From Porites lobata (lineage: Eukaryota; Cnidaria; Anthozoa; Scleractinia; Poritidae), in assembly GCA_942486035.1 (NCBI GenBank), contig CALNXK010000530.1, positions 1 through 64,000 on the forward strand: a DNA stretch of 64,000 nucleotides. Reading direction: 5' to 3'. Below, in pieces: positions 44,401 to 58,346 of this stretch. Each line of letters begins with the position of its first letter. The first letter of the stretch is position 1. The notes beneath the pieces are model-generated. The model ran no database searches and was not told the DNA's origin. It worked only from the letters and a program-made list of their open reading frames with translations. The translations under genes were made by a program, and so were the position numbers.

Positions 44401-47400
44401 ATTATGAATGCGGCGGGATGGGCAACCTTGGCCGAGTAACATTTATATGTAAATGTCTTTGAAGACTGCATCAGTAAAGCAAGTGTAAAGGGGCGTTACC
44501 CCACAAAGAGAGGTTCAGGGAGGAGACACCAAGAGAGGGCTACCTCTCCAAAGCTGTTAGTGACATTTGTGGTTGAGTGCTAAAAATAATTCTTATTTTT
44601 TATAACTGGCCTAGAGGATTAACGCAGGTTAAAAATACCTTAGCAAAATGCTAACAGAAAAATTAAACGAGGAGAAGAATTTGACGCTTAAAAGTATCAC
44701 ATCATACTTCTTCTTTGCTGAAATAAATATAAACAACTGCGACAATAAAGATCACTTTGTATTGCAACATAACAAATGATAAAAGTCATTTTCATATTCA
44801 AGCAAGCGTTTTTAATCTACTGTATGTCTGGTACCATTTCTGCTTTATTGATATAATATAGTACCTGGTAACTCCTCCTTAGTGGCTGTAGAGCAAGAGG
44901 GCTGTTTCCTTGCTGACAGGTCTGTGAGTTAAACAAAATAGAATAAAAATTGAAGTGAGACATTAAAAACAACAGTTATTCAGAAGTATTTGGGGATGTT
45001 CATCAATCTGTCAGTTTTTTTACTACTCACATTTTAGTTTCTGGGTCTGAATAATAAAGTTTCAATAACAAAAAGCACTGAGCAGCTTGTCTTGGGACTG
45101 AAAGCTTACATCTTAGCTTTTACTGTTAAATTGTGGGTGATACTGACATTTTAATTCACTAAATGATGTCTTGTCGCAGTGTGCACAATTTTAGACAACA
45201 AATTTATGTTTTAAACTTGGTTATGCAGGATTTCAGCTGCACACTGAGTTGATTCTGAAAGCCATCTAATCATGTAATAAGCAGTTGCAGTTCAAAAATA
45301 TTTTCAAAACAGGAAAAAAATATATATATATATATATTTCCTGGACCTTTGCAACCAATCAGAGGGTAGAGTTCTAGAATGATCTAAAACCAGAACATTA
45401 AGCCAATGGAGCAGAGAGCTTACTGCTTAGAGTTCAAGGCTGTCACTGTGGTTTCAAGTTTCAGAGTACGGAATAGAACATCCTGGAAATTCTTTCGGTC
45501 CTATTTTCCTTTTATTCCCTATGAATAAAGTAACCACGGATCATGCTCATAGCAGCCAGGGGAAATCCACACCTCCCGGCCCTTAGTGACAGCCCTGTAA
45601 AGTTGGTTGCTAGTGTCATCAGGGCATGGTGGGGGGAGGGGGGGAGAAGGATATACTACCCTATTAAACAACTGTGGTGCTGGTCAAATAAAAAATTCCA
45701 AAGTATCCCCGCAAGGTATCGGAATCTTGCTTTGTCAGCATGGAAGAAATTCATTTTAAGCTCTATAAGAGGTACCAAAAAGAGGAGGAGATACTTCCCT
45801 GCTGTGAACCTTGAAGAATTAATAGATAGAAGACAAAGTTTAGTAGCTGGTTACTGTCAGGGAGCTGTTGTGATTCTCATATACAATGAATTAGTAATCT
45901 CTTTTTGACCTGTATCAAAACTTGTACTTGGGCCAGCTTGCTCATCCCTTTGAGATATAGAAGGACCTTGAAATACAACAACAAATAATTAGTCATTTCA
46001 CCAGTGTCTTGTTCATTTAAAGATCCTGATCTTCCAGCTGTACAACCTCTAGCTCGACAGAAGAGTAACTGGGCAGTGGATCAGCTCCCCAAAGGGGAAA
46101 GAAACACTCCACCTCAGACTTACAAAGACTCTCCTAAAAACCCTCGTAGGTATTATTTACGTGGAATATTGTTCTTAATCTCCAAGAATATCTACATGAA
46201 ACATAAATTAATGTCAAAATATTATTTTACAACTTTTTTACCTTGGTTTTTTGGTTTATATGTCTCGAATAGCTCTGCAGTACTTTTTTTTATCTTGTTC
46301 CGAAGAGTATCTCCTTTCTTCTTAGAACGATCTTTATCCATTCTACAATTAAACCAAGATCAAAATTTATGCATCAGAAAATAGTAGTTTAGTGGATTGA
46401 GCTGCTTAACTTTGCCGACACTTAATGCAGTTGTGTACTACAGAAAGCCTGAAAAAATCAGGCTTACCAGGATTAAAACGCTGACCTTAGGATACCAGTG
46501 CAGTGATCTAACCAATTGAGCTGGCAAGCCAACTGAGGGCTGGTCATTATCACATATCGGTTCCTAATTAATATACGCTGTGTCTGGAAGCCTAAATATT
46601 ATTTTTCAGGCATTTCTTTTGCCACTGCATAAGTTGCATCTTTAAATGCGATGATCTTCATTTCTTTATTCCGTGGTCCCAATAATATGAAATTCAGATA
46701 TTCATTTCACCTTCCTTGTTCCCAGGTAATATTACACAACAATGCAGTTTACTGACTTAACACAAACACAGGCACGTTCAACGTGCATGAGCTATTTTGA
46801 ACGCTTCAGCTCCAGTCGTAACTATATGACTAGTTTTTTGTGCAAAATTGGGTATTGCTGTACATGAATGAAAACGCTCAGCTGAGTTGATCCTCATGCT
46901 ATATATTCACTTTCCTCTGTCTTTCCTTGATACATCTGGTGCAAGTTAAACAATATTATTATTGTTTAAGTACAAAAAATATCAACTCACCAAACATTGA
47001 TTAGAAGGAAAACTCAAAGGTTTCTCTGGAGTTTCTTAAGAACATGTGGCAATGGAATAGCGAATAGTTACGAAATATCAGGATTTTTATCATTGTGGTA
47101 GATGGTTGCATCATCATAATTCACGAGGTTTTTACATGTGATTCTACTCATTGAGACAGTCTAACTCTGACGACTTAATTCTGCATGTTTTAAAAACTAT
47201 TGCTTCTTAAAAGACAAGAACTTTAACTTAAGGAATTGGTTACAAAATGAAACAGGTCTTTATACGTTCAAGTTACTATTATTACTGCGAAAAGCCAGCA
47301 TGAGATGGGCAGTCACACAGCTGCCACGTGAAAGTGTTGGACTTTGCCCCCTTTTGTGGTTTGTACATGAGGGAATTCAAGTTATCACACAGTAATGTAG

Positions 47401-50400
47401 TAAACAGGATTATAGGTTATAAAAACTTCTCATGCACACAAATTGCACATGAAGATTGCCCCTTTTACAATTTGTACAAGAAAGAACACATATTGTTTAT
47501 GAGATTACTTTGCTCAAATGATTTTAACAAAACACCTCCTTTTCTAACATCCACAAATATATAATTATACATCATTCAATGTTAAGATTGATACCCTAAC
47601 ATCATTACAGAATTGTCCAATTGGAACTTATGTTATTCCACTCAGTGAAACAATCTCTAATTATTACTTCGTCAACTGGCTACTTCCAAGTTTAAACGCC
47701 ACATTTGATCCGTTTGTATAGGAACACTGACAATAAATAATATGCCTTAGTGCACTTCTTCTCAATGACTTCAAATTTTCTCAACAATGCTTGCACAAAA
47801 ACACAAAATATGGTGTTTAAAACTTCCAAAATGGACCAAATAGCTCTTGAATACTGATATAATAGCTTTCTCGGGCATCTCAGAGTCGATGGAAGAGGAT
47901 TTTTTCACGAAAAGCAAATCTTGAAAAAAGGTTCACCAGACCAGAAATCAAGACACCGCACATGCACAAAAGCATGTCACAGTCCTTTTAAAGTCAATAT
48001 CTAAATACCAAATAAATATATTAACATTTCATTTGTAGACCTAAAAAATATGATTTTTATCCTTCACTTTGGAGCGGGTGAAACATAATTCACGTAAGTT
48101 GTGCCGTTCGCAATAGCCGAGTTGGGTCATAAATGTCTTGAACCAGCAGCCACACTAAAATGTGAACTATTAAACAGCTGCATCACAGTACTCAGCATTT
48201 AAATCATGAAGATATTTCTAAACACCTTTAGCCGTAACAAGAGATGACCAAATTGTGAAGAACCAAAATGGCAGTCTCAATAAAGTGCCCTTGTTTGACC
48301 TTTAGTGCAGCAATGTCATGTTTGGATGCCAAAATCTCATTGGTTCCTAAGCATAACCCCATAGTACCTTCAACCTTATAGGCCCCTGCAAAACACATCT
48401 AAACAGACAAAGCCACAAAGCCACAAGAATACATACGCTTAGGCCACTGACATGTTTACCTGACTACCGGTATTCAAATTTATTACAAAATTCATATTCT
48501 CTATGATCAGCAATATGGTTTTTGCAGCAAACACGGTACTCAACATGCAAAGCTCGACATGGTGAATACCAGTACCATACTCTGTAACGCGCTGGTCAAA
48601 AACATATAAACTACTTAACATTGGCATGACAGTTTGCTTTAATGGCTGTCAAACTTCAAATGTCTGGCACCCTTCTATTAGAACGTTTTTGACCAGCATA
48701 TTCCGTTCATATTTCATTTTTCTCAACTGCCAGGCATATTTATTGCTCAGAAACAGCACACTTGCCTCTAGAAATTATTCTTAATGCCTAAAAATACTTG
48801 CTAAGAATATTTTGTTGAGCGAAAACAAATCAAGTCGATAACAGCTGCCTTCTCCAAACTTCAAATGTTTGGCGGCAAAACATGTCATTCTTGCACCCAA
48901 TTAGAACATGTTTTTTCCTCGCGTGTACACGCTTACATGCAACTGACAGTAAGTGAGAATAAGTTACAAGATACTTGCATTTCTTCCCCATCCCATTACC
49001 TTATACTTATGGTTATTTGCTTCGAACTCCCAATAACTCAAACTGTTTTCGATTTCCTTCGAAGGTTCGAGTTATTGGGAGTCAACTGTATGATGGGTGC
49101 AAATTTAATACCACCCTCTTAAAGTATCCTTTGCCAATTTAGGCTCAACGACAATTATTTCTTCAACTCGTACAGCTAAAATAAAATAATTCAAAAAAAA
49201 CCCAATGTAGCACTTGCACTCTTGCATGTTGAGGTATGTTTTCTCTCTATGCTACACTCAGTAACAATCTTTTACTTAGTCATCATGTACTGTTTCCTTA
49301 GAGGTTGTTGCCAAGTTTACAAAACCTAAAGCAAAAGTTATTTCTTTAATAACATTGACATTATTTTTCGTCATGTTTTACGTATCTCCATCACTGAGAA
49401 TTTGTTCAATTTTTGTTGCAATTACTTAACAAGAGTATACTAGAATTTGGTGCCAGCAGAATTAGTTTTTTAAATTCAACTTTGTGAATAAGCATTCAGT
49501 GAAAATGTAGTACAGTAAAACTAGTTTATTCTGCAACATGTGCTACGCAAGTGTAAAGTATAAATGAGTCAAATGAGTCCTGGGATACTGCTAACAAACA
49601 GCCCAGGTTGATATTTCATGTCAGAAATAGGCCTTGCATGTGCAGGCAGCAATGAAGTAAGTACACAAAATAAATAAAAGTAATGCCTAATTTTATTGTT
49701 TCTACCAAAACTTTAATTTTTTTCACCTAACTCATTGACTCATGACTCATTTACTCATTTGACTCATAAAACATCTGTTCTCGTGCTTCTCACTAAGTTT
49801 ATTTTAAACATTTTTCAATATTTTGCTGTTCCACAACAAGGAGCATCTCAACTTCATTTTTAACATCAGCAAACTAGCTGTGGACCAAAATCTCTAATAA
49901 CTTTCCCTGCCAGCAAATCCCCAGGATATTTTTGAGGACTAACAAAAGCGAAGTCTTTCATTCTACTTGCATTGTATAACACATCACATAAAAGAGAACT
50001 CAGACTGTAGAGAAATACCATTTTAGATTGGTATTGTAAGAGAATACCTTTGTTTGTTAAAATGAAATTAATTCCATCAGTAGTCTTTCAGTCCAAGTCA
50101 TACCAACTGTCTTGGTCAGCCATGCAGTTTAACTGAAAAAAATGGCAAAAAGTAAGGCAAGTTATGGGGTGGGCTGGGGATTTGATTGTGTGTTGGAACT
50201 GGGGTGGGGCATTAGAATGATCTTGTTCTCCCGGGGGAGGGGATATTTGAAACTTTCTTTGTTCAATGTGCAAAGAAAGATTGAATTGCTGTATCAAATT
50301 AAACAGAAGCTCTATTTTCAAAACAGAAAACTCCATCAGATTAAAAACATTCAAAGAGGTTTAATTTTGCCTTTAAAGGCCCATTGCTAACCTTGATGCA

Positions 50401-51578
50401 TTGTGCCAGAAAACAGAGTTCCCTGACTTTAAAAAATTTTCATTTTTCCCTGACTGTAGCAACCCTGATAAAACTTATCAGCTCTAGGAAATTTGTCTGC
50501 ATTTGACTGGAATGATTTGCCTGTGGGCAGGGAATTTGACGACAAATTTTGGAAAAATGTCAAATCTCCACACCATGCCCTGCCTCCCTGCCCCCCAACA
50601 CTCCCTTTACATTGATAGGTAATGTGGTCCCTTTTCAACTTACCGTTACTCGGGGTAGGGATATTTGGCCACAAATGGTATATTTTTGTCTGGGATTAAC
50701 CGTAATTCGAATTTTAATAAATTTCGACTTACACATTATCAGGAAGTAACAAATCGATATTTTCGATACTCGATTAAAATCAATAGTAATCAATAATTTA
50801 TCGATTAATATCGAAAATCGATGGAAATCGATCGGTCGAGTTTTTGTGATTATCGATTTCTGCGATTAAACAATTGACTTTATCAATTTTGATTGAAAAA
50901 TATCGAAAAGATAAAAAATGTGCGAGGCCAAGTTGGTTGATTCGTTTTCCTGTTGTGTTTAGTCCATCATCACTCGCTAGAACTGATAAACAGCAACTCG
51001 AAAATGATATTAAAGTCAATAAACATATCCATAACACTTTCTTCACTTTATTGATATCAACCCTACGAATTTGTATGTCACTACAGGGTACTCAGGGGTA
51101 CTGCATGCGCTCAAATCGATAGGAAACACAACCATAAGAGCAATAATGTAACGTGACTCGTGTCATTTTCTGCCACGATGTCATGCTCCTTTCAACAAAT
51201 CTTAGTTCTACCACTCAATAAGTCAACAGCCGTACCGCTCGCTAGTTCAGCTTCAAATGGAAAAAAAATGGGGAAATCCAGCCAAATTTGTGATCATCGA
51301 TTTTTATCGATTATTATAACTAATCAATTGAGAAATATCGAGTATTACCGAGTACTACGTAAAAAGGTCTGCATTAACTGGTGTTTAACAACAAGTGGGT
51401 AATTCACATTAATTGTAGAAAAAGAAAGAATACAGGCTTCTAAAAAAAGACTTCCTCTTAGAATGAACATTTCTAGATCCATAGTAAGCAAAAACAGCTG
51501 CGTTTACTGAGGTCAAGAAGCTTACCTAACGTTGATTCAGTGTAGTCCATTGTTCAATTATGAAGAAGCTTCAAAAGC
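41490..51578 (-). CDS. NACHT-LRR (NLR-like) receptor gene
   Basis: A NOD-like receptor, expected to be a cytosolic ATP-dependent sensor. The main exon (41490-43849, 786 codons, phase 1 in, phase 0 out) has Walker A GRPGIGKT at about 43585-43607 and Walker B LLILDGYDE at about 43344-43370. A sensor-like TSRD follows, with the C-terminal NACHT motif FIHKSMQEF, then a spacer and about three LRRs (LKLLSMSDNPLLGAG...LETLLLYGVKM). Upstream exons that fit in phase 1-1 are 44865-44921 (LSARKQPSCSTATKEELP) and 45910-45966 (PSISQRDEQAGPSTSFDT), each 57 nt. A start exon is 51526-51578 with ATG at 51550 (MDYTESTL). No DEATH, CARD or other effector exon was seen. The LRR seems truncated after the donor at 41489. 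Confidence 0.88.
45543..45908 (+). other. open frame of 121 codons, possible retro-derived repeat
   Basis: It starts MLIAARGNP and has a basic stretch KKRRRYFPAVNLEELIDRRQ. The first 28 bases (atgctcatag..gccaggggaaatcc) recur on the - strand at 17390-17420, where the frame also starts MLIVARGNP. Downstream the two copies diverge. A shared dispersed element is more likely than a host gene. Confidence 0.35.
46005..46149 (+). CDS. possible exon, unknown protein
   Basis: An acceptor-like ttcaccag and a donor-like gtatta bound about 48 codons with coding-like composition (FKDPDLPAVQPLARQKSNWA). It runs opposite to the NLR gene. No family is recognised and no partner exon is sure. Confidence 0.3.
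46466..46537 (-). other. tRNA-like sequence (tRNA pseudogene or SINE head)
   Basis: Read on the - strand: ggcttgc at the start pairs mostly with gtaagcc at the end, and a D-arm-like part (agctcaattggttaga) is present. The T-arm is poor (agcgttttaatcctg instead of ggttcaaatcc). A working tRNA is unlikely. Confidence 0.5.
49022..49090. mobile_element. hairpin MITE
   Basis: cgaactcccaataactc and gagttattgggagtcaactgta form inverted ends around a short loop. Mariner-like end sequence. Confidence 0.65.
50700..51360. repeat. AT-rich repeat with atcgat words
   Basis: Both ends (50730-50860 and 51290-51360) are dense in atcgatt/aatcgat in opposite orientation, around a unique middle part. It resembles a decayed hAT-type element. 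Confidence 0.5.
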
Positions 51579-51699
51579 CTGGAATAAACAATGACCACAT
51601 TGATCAACTTTTGAAGATGAAACATTACCTTTTAACATTACCTTTTGAATACAATTAAGCTAGGAAACTGGAAAAAAAAGCTAACTGACCTCGCAATTC

Positions 51700-54600
51700 A
51701 TTGCGGAGAAGAAGCTGCCAGAAAAATTGTCACACGTACTTTCACTCTTAGGTCCCAGTACTTTGCTCGGTTGATCTGCAAAAAGATTGGAATGCGATAA
51801 GGGAAAACTGAATGAGGAAATTGGATCGAATTATGTCAATTATCGGGAGAAGCGATAAATAGGTCAGTACAATTTCTATGGTATCAATAAGAGTAGTATC
51901 AGAGTTATCACTTTTTATCTAAATATTATATGACTAAATATCCGTAAAATTTAGCTCTATTGGCGGAAGATTTTATGGATCATGTGGGTATTGAAAAACA
52001 CTGAATGCGTCATGTTGATTCTTTAGATGATTCTCTTCCCTTAAGCTGCTCATAAAATGGGTAAGTTAACCTTTTCGATCAAAAATCTACAGCTGAAGGA
52101 AAAAAGGTTGACAAGTACAAACCTCTTGACTTTCCAGGAGCAAATGTCTAATGTAGAGAAAAAAAGGGACAGAAGAACTGATAAGTAAAGATAAGTAAGG
52201 GGGATCTGGGGATACTGTCATATATGAGCTGAATTCTATGAGGAAAATACTCAGTTTATCATTTTTTTTTTATGGACAGATCGCACCAATTCGCAACGAA
52301 GAATTATATAAACAGTCTTTCCTGAGTTCCTCGGGAAATAGTTCTAACTCAGTTCATGTAGCTAAACGGCTTCAACAAGTTTCAACAGTGGCTCAATAAG
52401 AATGAATCCTTCTTTAATTCACACTTCTTTGTCGAAAAACAGGGAAAAAAAGATTGACCAATCACTATGATTGGAAGATAAACAGCAGAACTTTGTGTTT
52501 AGCGACAATTGTAAAAACGCATTAATCTACCAAGAATGAGTCCAGAATCACGCGATCTAAATTTGCCAAAAAAAGGGACGCAAAAGTGACAATATGTTTT
52601 CAGTAGTTAAAAAAAGTTCCAGCTTTGTTGATTTGCGCTTAAAACGAGAAAGAAGTCTGTTAAAGACTAAGAACATTATTTAAGACTTCTTGAAAGACTT
52701 GGACGTTCACGACGGTCACCGATCTTCAGCTGATAATTTTTAGTTTACTGATCATCTTTTCACACAAAAATTCCTTTGCAGTTTGAAGTTAATGATTTCG
52801 AGAAGGAGCTTCGTATGCAATGTTGGCTTAATATAACAGAATCAGTTTTATGTTAGTAATTCACCTTCATTTCGTTATCATTAATGTCGCGATTTACCCC
52901 TAAAGCGTACACTGCAGATAGTATCTAGTGACAAAAGAAGCCACAAATAGAGAAGTAATTCCTTGGCGTTTATTCTCTTATTATTCATTTGTGCCTTGAA
53001 CTTTAAATTTTTTAAAGTGAACATTCTAGTTTCAGAAAGTCTGCTTACCGGCGTCACTGGGCGATCCAAATATATGGCTAACAGAAATGAGGAATGGGTA
53101 CATCAAGAACCAGCGATAATACCAAGATACCCGATTTCTCATTCTTTGATTTAAGACAAATTAAGACTTGGAAAACCGAACATTTAGCATGGCATTGAAG
53201 TTCTTTCCGATCTGCCTCGGAAGTGAGACATATGTAGAAGAAGATGACTTGAGGGAAAGCGTAATTATATTTACATCGAATGGCGTCAAAGTCTGGGCCG
53301 GAATCACGCGATATTTTGCAGAGAAACAAGAATCATTCTTGTACACATAATGTAATGTTATGCTAAGGAGGAAAGAGTAATTTTAAGTCACGCACTTTTC
53401 AGGTGTTGGCCAGTGGGGGTAGCAGCGTATCATTACACCCATAAGAATTCACCGTAATACCTCAAGTTCTCCCAAACACCCGACAGCAATAGGAAACGTA
53501 GTACGGCACGATACACTTGTTTTGTTTTTTGATCATGGCAAATGCCATCTAGCTTATCCTACATAAAACATAACACAAACCTGTTTATGAAGTGCGACTA
53601 CGGGCTGAAGAAAATGAAGTGAATGACGATAAGTCCCTTAACGAGATTCTTTCCTGTGAAATAAGCAACATGGTTGTAAGGCATTCTGAAGTATTACCGC
53701 TGTGACCTCTGTCTTAAAAGGGGAATCATATCGTTGATTTTGTGGATTTTATTACAACAACAGAAATGACAATCATCACAATCGAGTGACAGGGAATTTT
53801 ACCAGAAAAATGCGCAATCTTTATAACTAAGCAGCCAGATAAGGGTCGGAGCGGGAGGGGGGGATACTCTCTCTCTCAGGTATATGAATCTCCAACAGGG
53901 TATGACAGTTGACTTACATGTAAGCCTTTTAGGCTTTTGTGAATTATTTGTGAAAATGGGAGTAGATTTTAAATATTTTGATCTTTTAAAGGGAATGGCT
54001 TACTCTAAAATTAAGTATGTAACCACAACATTTCTCTTCTATTCAACATCTCCTGAGAAGAAGTTGACTGTGATTAAACTGAAGCTCTTCTGCAAAGTGG
54101 TAACAAATCAACCAGCTACTGAAAATCTAAGAAAATGCATCAACATGCTTTCACTTTATCAGTACGGCACAAAATAAGGCAAATAATTCTGCGTCAGGTC
54201 TGAAAGATAGTGGGAAAAATAAAACATGATTCGGTTAGAAACAGGGAAGAGTCGCACGAAACAGACCCCACACCACCTCCCACAGTTTTCAAGAGTATCC
54301 CCCCGGTCTCTACTATAGTGTAAGCAGATATGCTCACTTGCTCTTACGAGTTTCACTCTGTTATCATGTGAACAATTCACTAGGCCTTTTATTTCAAAGA
54401 GGGGACATATCAACTTAAAGACAAAGACATGATTGTGTCTGTGCATATGCACAAAGTAGACTAAGAGGTCAAGTCATGTATCGCTTTCATAAATTGCATC
54501 CAGTATGTTCACGTGTTACTTTTTAAGCCTGTATTAAAGATATTTCTTCACAGAAAGCTGTTTTGCAGCTTGAACTTAAGTGTAATACGTGAAGAAACTA

Positions 54601-57200
54601 AAAGTGAAAAAGAAAATAAGTGAACAGGCAGGCGTTTTGGCATTGCATTGAGATTGGGCATTAACTTTAATGAGTCATGGGTTGAGCTGTCATTTTGTGA
54701 AGGGCTCTTTGAAAAGGTCTCTTTAAATTCAGAAGTCATGCGATGTTATCTGAGAACCACACATGAAAAACATTTGTATAGTATTTCGATAACATTGTTT
54801 GTCAAAATTATAGTTTCGTTCGCTAATGCCGCACTTCAGTTAGTTCAGTAGTGCCTGCACTGCAAACAAACTGGGGGCCGGTCCATTCAACATCTGTTTA
54901 CGAGAAAATTGCAGTTTGATTTGTAACGATAATTTTTTAAATAGGGTTTATACTTTTACTTTCATAGTACAGAGACGCTGATTTTGATATTAGATCTAAA
55001 ATGTTTTAAAATATCATTAGATAAAAATCTCACAAAAACAAGCGTGCATTCATACACGCCATTCACTAAGCTACGTCTGGATACTGAGCGAGCGAATGCC
55101 TGCAGATTTCTGTAGAAGGTCCAGAAACTGCTTTAAGATGAGTAATATTATTTTGGGTTGTTTTCCAAACAAGTGACTAGTAATCAACACAATAAACAGG
55201 AATAAGTCATAAATGAAACTGCGACAGTGAACAGTACAAACCATTACGGCTTTAACGGGTGATGACTAAGGTTAAAATAGATAGGTAGAGTTTATCGGAA
55301 GTCGTAAGGATTGAGGTAAAGAACTAATTGGGCGTGGCTTTCTTGGGTTGTTCATTCATCGACATCAATCTGTCGGGGATTGAAGTCAAGAGATACTTTC
55401 AATTTAGAGTGAATCCTTGCTGACTGCAGAATGAAGTACCATGAATGTTTTATTTTCAGCGTCAGTAAAGATATTTTAAAAATATCATACGATAGACTTG
55501 CTACAAACATACGAAATGACGGGGGTTATAAGGAAGCTGTATACTATACTAATACTAAATGACTGTGAAACTAGGTTGAAAATGAAACACAAACCTGATC
55601 ATAAAGGCTCTAAAGAAGATAAAGTGGACGATGGTATGCAAGGGTTCCTTCACGCGATTCTTGACTGTGAAATATTCAACTTGACTGAAAAGGAATGCGC
55701 AATATCAATACTGTGACTTGTGTAAATAATAAGGGGAATCAAATCACATCTAAGATTTTGTGGATTTAAATACGATACTTGACATGACATGTGCCTGTCA
55801 CGGAGTTTGATGAGAAATTGCGCAATCGCAGTAAGCACAAAAGACGCCTTTTGCGATTCGTTCCCCAAGAGATGGGGGCGGGGGGGCTAACGGAGTCAAT
55901 TTTTAAGACTTCAGCTTCAAGCTTTCTGGTTTAAGAAAGGGTAGTGTTTGACTTGACACTGGTTATTATTTTACAAGACGAAACGTTTTCAATGCTTGAA
56001 CTGCAACGGCTGTCTCATTTTGAGTCAGTTCGAAAACGAGGTATAGACAAGCTGATTCTCTCTTGGTATAGGGTTACACAAAGTATGCTTTTGTCTAATG
56101 TCAAAACAGATCAAAGCAGTTACTGGAGACACAATACTTCAACAGGGCGTCAAATTTTCAATCAGTTCAGCAACAGAGTAGCAAAAAGCTCCTACTTTGG
56201 TCTGAAATAAAGGGAAAAGTGGGAAAAGGTGCACGAATCCAACCAAATTCTTTGTGAGCCTGAGTTCCAGCACTTTATTTTGCTTCACTTTACATTTAAT
56301 TTTCTGGCGACATATTCGTTATCCGCGTTGCAGAGCTCATTTTTTTTCTTATATAATTCGTGAACCGTGAGCACGGTTTATTTCATCCTAGATATTTCGA
56401 GAACGGACCTCTGGAGCCAGGGTACATTGTCATTATCGTGGCTTTTATCTCAAAGGTAGTTTATATCTGCTTCTGATCATGAGAGACATAATTGGTGATT
56501 TCTGCTCATGAGAAAAATAAAAGCTTCAGAAGTAGAATAAAAGAGGTCAAGCCGTGTATCGTTCACATAAATTATGAGCGTCTCTCTAATACGTTCACAA
56601 GTTCAGTAGCAAATTTCTTTGGGTTGAAGTAAAGTTTTAAAATGCGAAGGACGGAGATAAAAGTGAATATGAAAATACGTGGAATGAAGGAGTGAACTCT
56701 GATTTTTCCATTGCACATACATTTGGCAGAACTTTGATGAGTGGGTGACGCTGTCATTCGTGCGATACTTTTCCCTTCTGGAGTGACCTTTTAAAGGAGT
56801 TTAATCATTCTGAAGTTATACGATGAACACTAAACAGTTGCCTCATTTCGCTAACATTGTTTGTCAAGCAGTTTGTATCACTGAGATGCAGTATTTTCTC
56901 CATTTCTCTAAATAGCGCTCATAACTCGGATACTTTCACGTCCATGTTCCTCAAACTGAAAGTCGACATTGAAACTTCCATCGGAGAAATATTTCATCTT
57001 TTAGGGAACATTTGCTCAGAGAGCTTACGTTGACGACCGAACCGAAATGCGATGGGATATCAAGAACTAACAGATATATTTTTTGGTACCCGATTTCTCT
57101 CTCCCCAATTTTAAAAGGCTTCTAAACGGGCAATCAACAAGTTAGATTTGCAAGAAAGAGATTCTTTGGAAAAAACAAAAGTAAATAGTAAATCAAGGGT
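51700..57200. repeat. diverged tandem duplication, period about 2.0 kb
   Basis: Corresponding blocks recur in the same order: ctgtgaaata..caac.tg at about 53655 and 55668; gattttgtggattt at about 53735 and 55757; gctgtcatt at about 54688 and 56749; taacattgtttgtcaa at about 54790 and 56853. A further partial copy is suggested by ttgcagtttgaagttaa (about 52780) against ttgcagcttgaacttaa (about 54560). Reading frames inside are short and not shared between copies, so it is non-coding. Confidence 0.65.
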
Positions 57201-58162
57201 TGCCTGGAGTAAAAACCCCGAGTGAATTTAAGAAACTGCTAGTTTTTTCCTTACAATTTGCCTTTTACAAGCTTGTGAATCAAATTGTAAGAATTTGATA
57301 TTAATCCTTTTAGTTGCAATACCCATAAGCAAAAATCCAGAATGATCTCCATACATTTCCATGACGAATTAGTGGAGAGTACAGGAATTTGATAAAAGAT
57401 CAAAGCATTTTTCCCTGAGGTGATTATCTCATTAATTCTCATAACCTTTTCTCTTGATGATGTATTGATGTTGTGAGGAGAAAGTTGATGTTGGTCACTC
57501 TTGAGGCTTAAACTAAAGGGTTAAGTCAAGAGTTCAGGAGTCACTGGGGGCCTTATTCTACGCATGAATATTATTATTCTATAGTCTTTTTATATATGAA
57601 GGGACAGTTTCTCAATGATTAGAAACTGTGTAAAAACGCAACAGAAGTGTTTATGGTAAGATAAATACACTTAAAGTGGTCTCACTAAAAAATTCTATAT
57701 TTTTAAGTACATTAAAATTTATTAAAAGTGTCCTTGGTTAAAAATGGGAAGGAAACATGTGGACTAATACTGCTGTAACATTTCATAAATTACTTGATAA
57801 AAGTAATATTGATATTCATAATTATATGTGCTTCAGTGGAGAAATAAATTATACAGAGAATAAAAAAAGTGTCAGGTTGAAGTTTTCAGAACCATCAATA
57901 ATGGTGCCTTGGAGATGAACTAGTGAGTTAAAAACAGAAAAAATATAAATGTACTAGTGATATTTAAGTCTGGTGTATTGCATATGTGATACTTCCCTCT
58001 ATTCCTGTGCAGTATACAATTTATTTTTCATTTTTGTTGATACCATTATCGGGGTGAGCTGAATGTTCAAATACATTTATTTTCAGTTCATGGGGCCACT
58101 ATTCACTTACTAGCTCTTCTTTATTAATCAGCATGGGTTAAGGAAATTATTGCTTATCTTTA

Positions 58163-58335
58163 TATAGTTGAACCTCTCCACAATGGCCACATTTGGGACA
58201 GATCAGAAGAAAGTGGCCATTGTAGAAAGGTGGCCGTTGTAGAGAGGTTTTAACAAGAGTCAATGCATGGATTGTCTGCCCCCCAAAAAAGTGGTCATTG
58301 TGAGAGATGGCTGTTAGTGGAGGTTGGGCTGTATA
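58163..58335. mobile_element. mariner-like MITE
   Basis: tatagttgaacctctccaca at the left and gtggaggttgggctgtata at the right, with gtggccattgtag phrases repeated inside. Confidence 0.75.
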
Positions 58336-58346
58336 CATAGAGGATA

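Larger units (their letters stand above)
43850..51525. other. introns of the NLR gene
   Basis: Apart from the two 57-nt linker exons it holds: a (ta)n run at 45318-45338, a + strand frame at 45543-45908, a possible + exon at 46005-46149, a tRNA-like sequence at 46466-46537, a hairpin MITE at 49022-49090 and an atcgat-rich repeat at about 50700-51360. A weak extra - strand exon ending SFPSNQCL with donor gtgagt lies at about 46990-47035, but its phase does not fit its neighbours. Confidence 0.5.
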
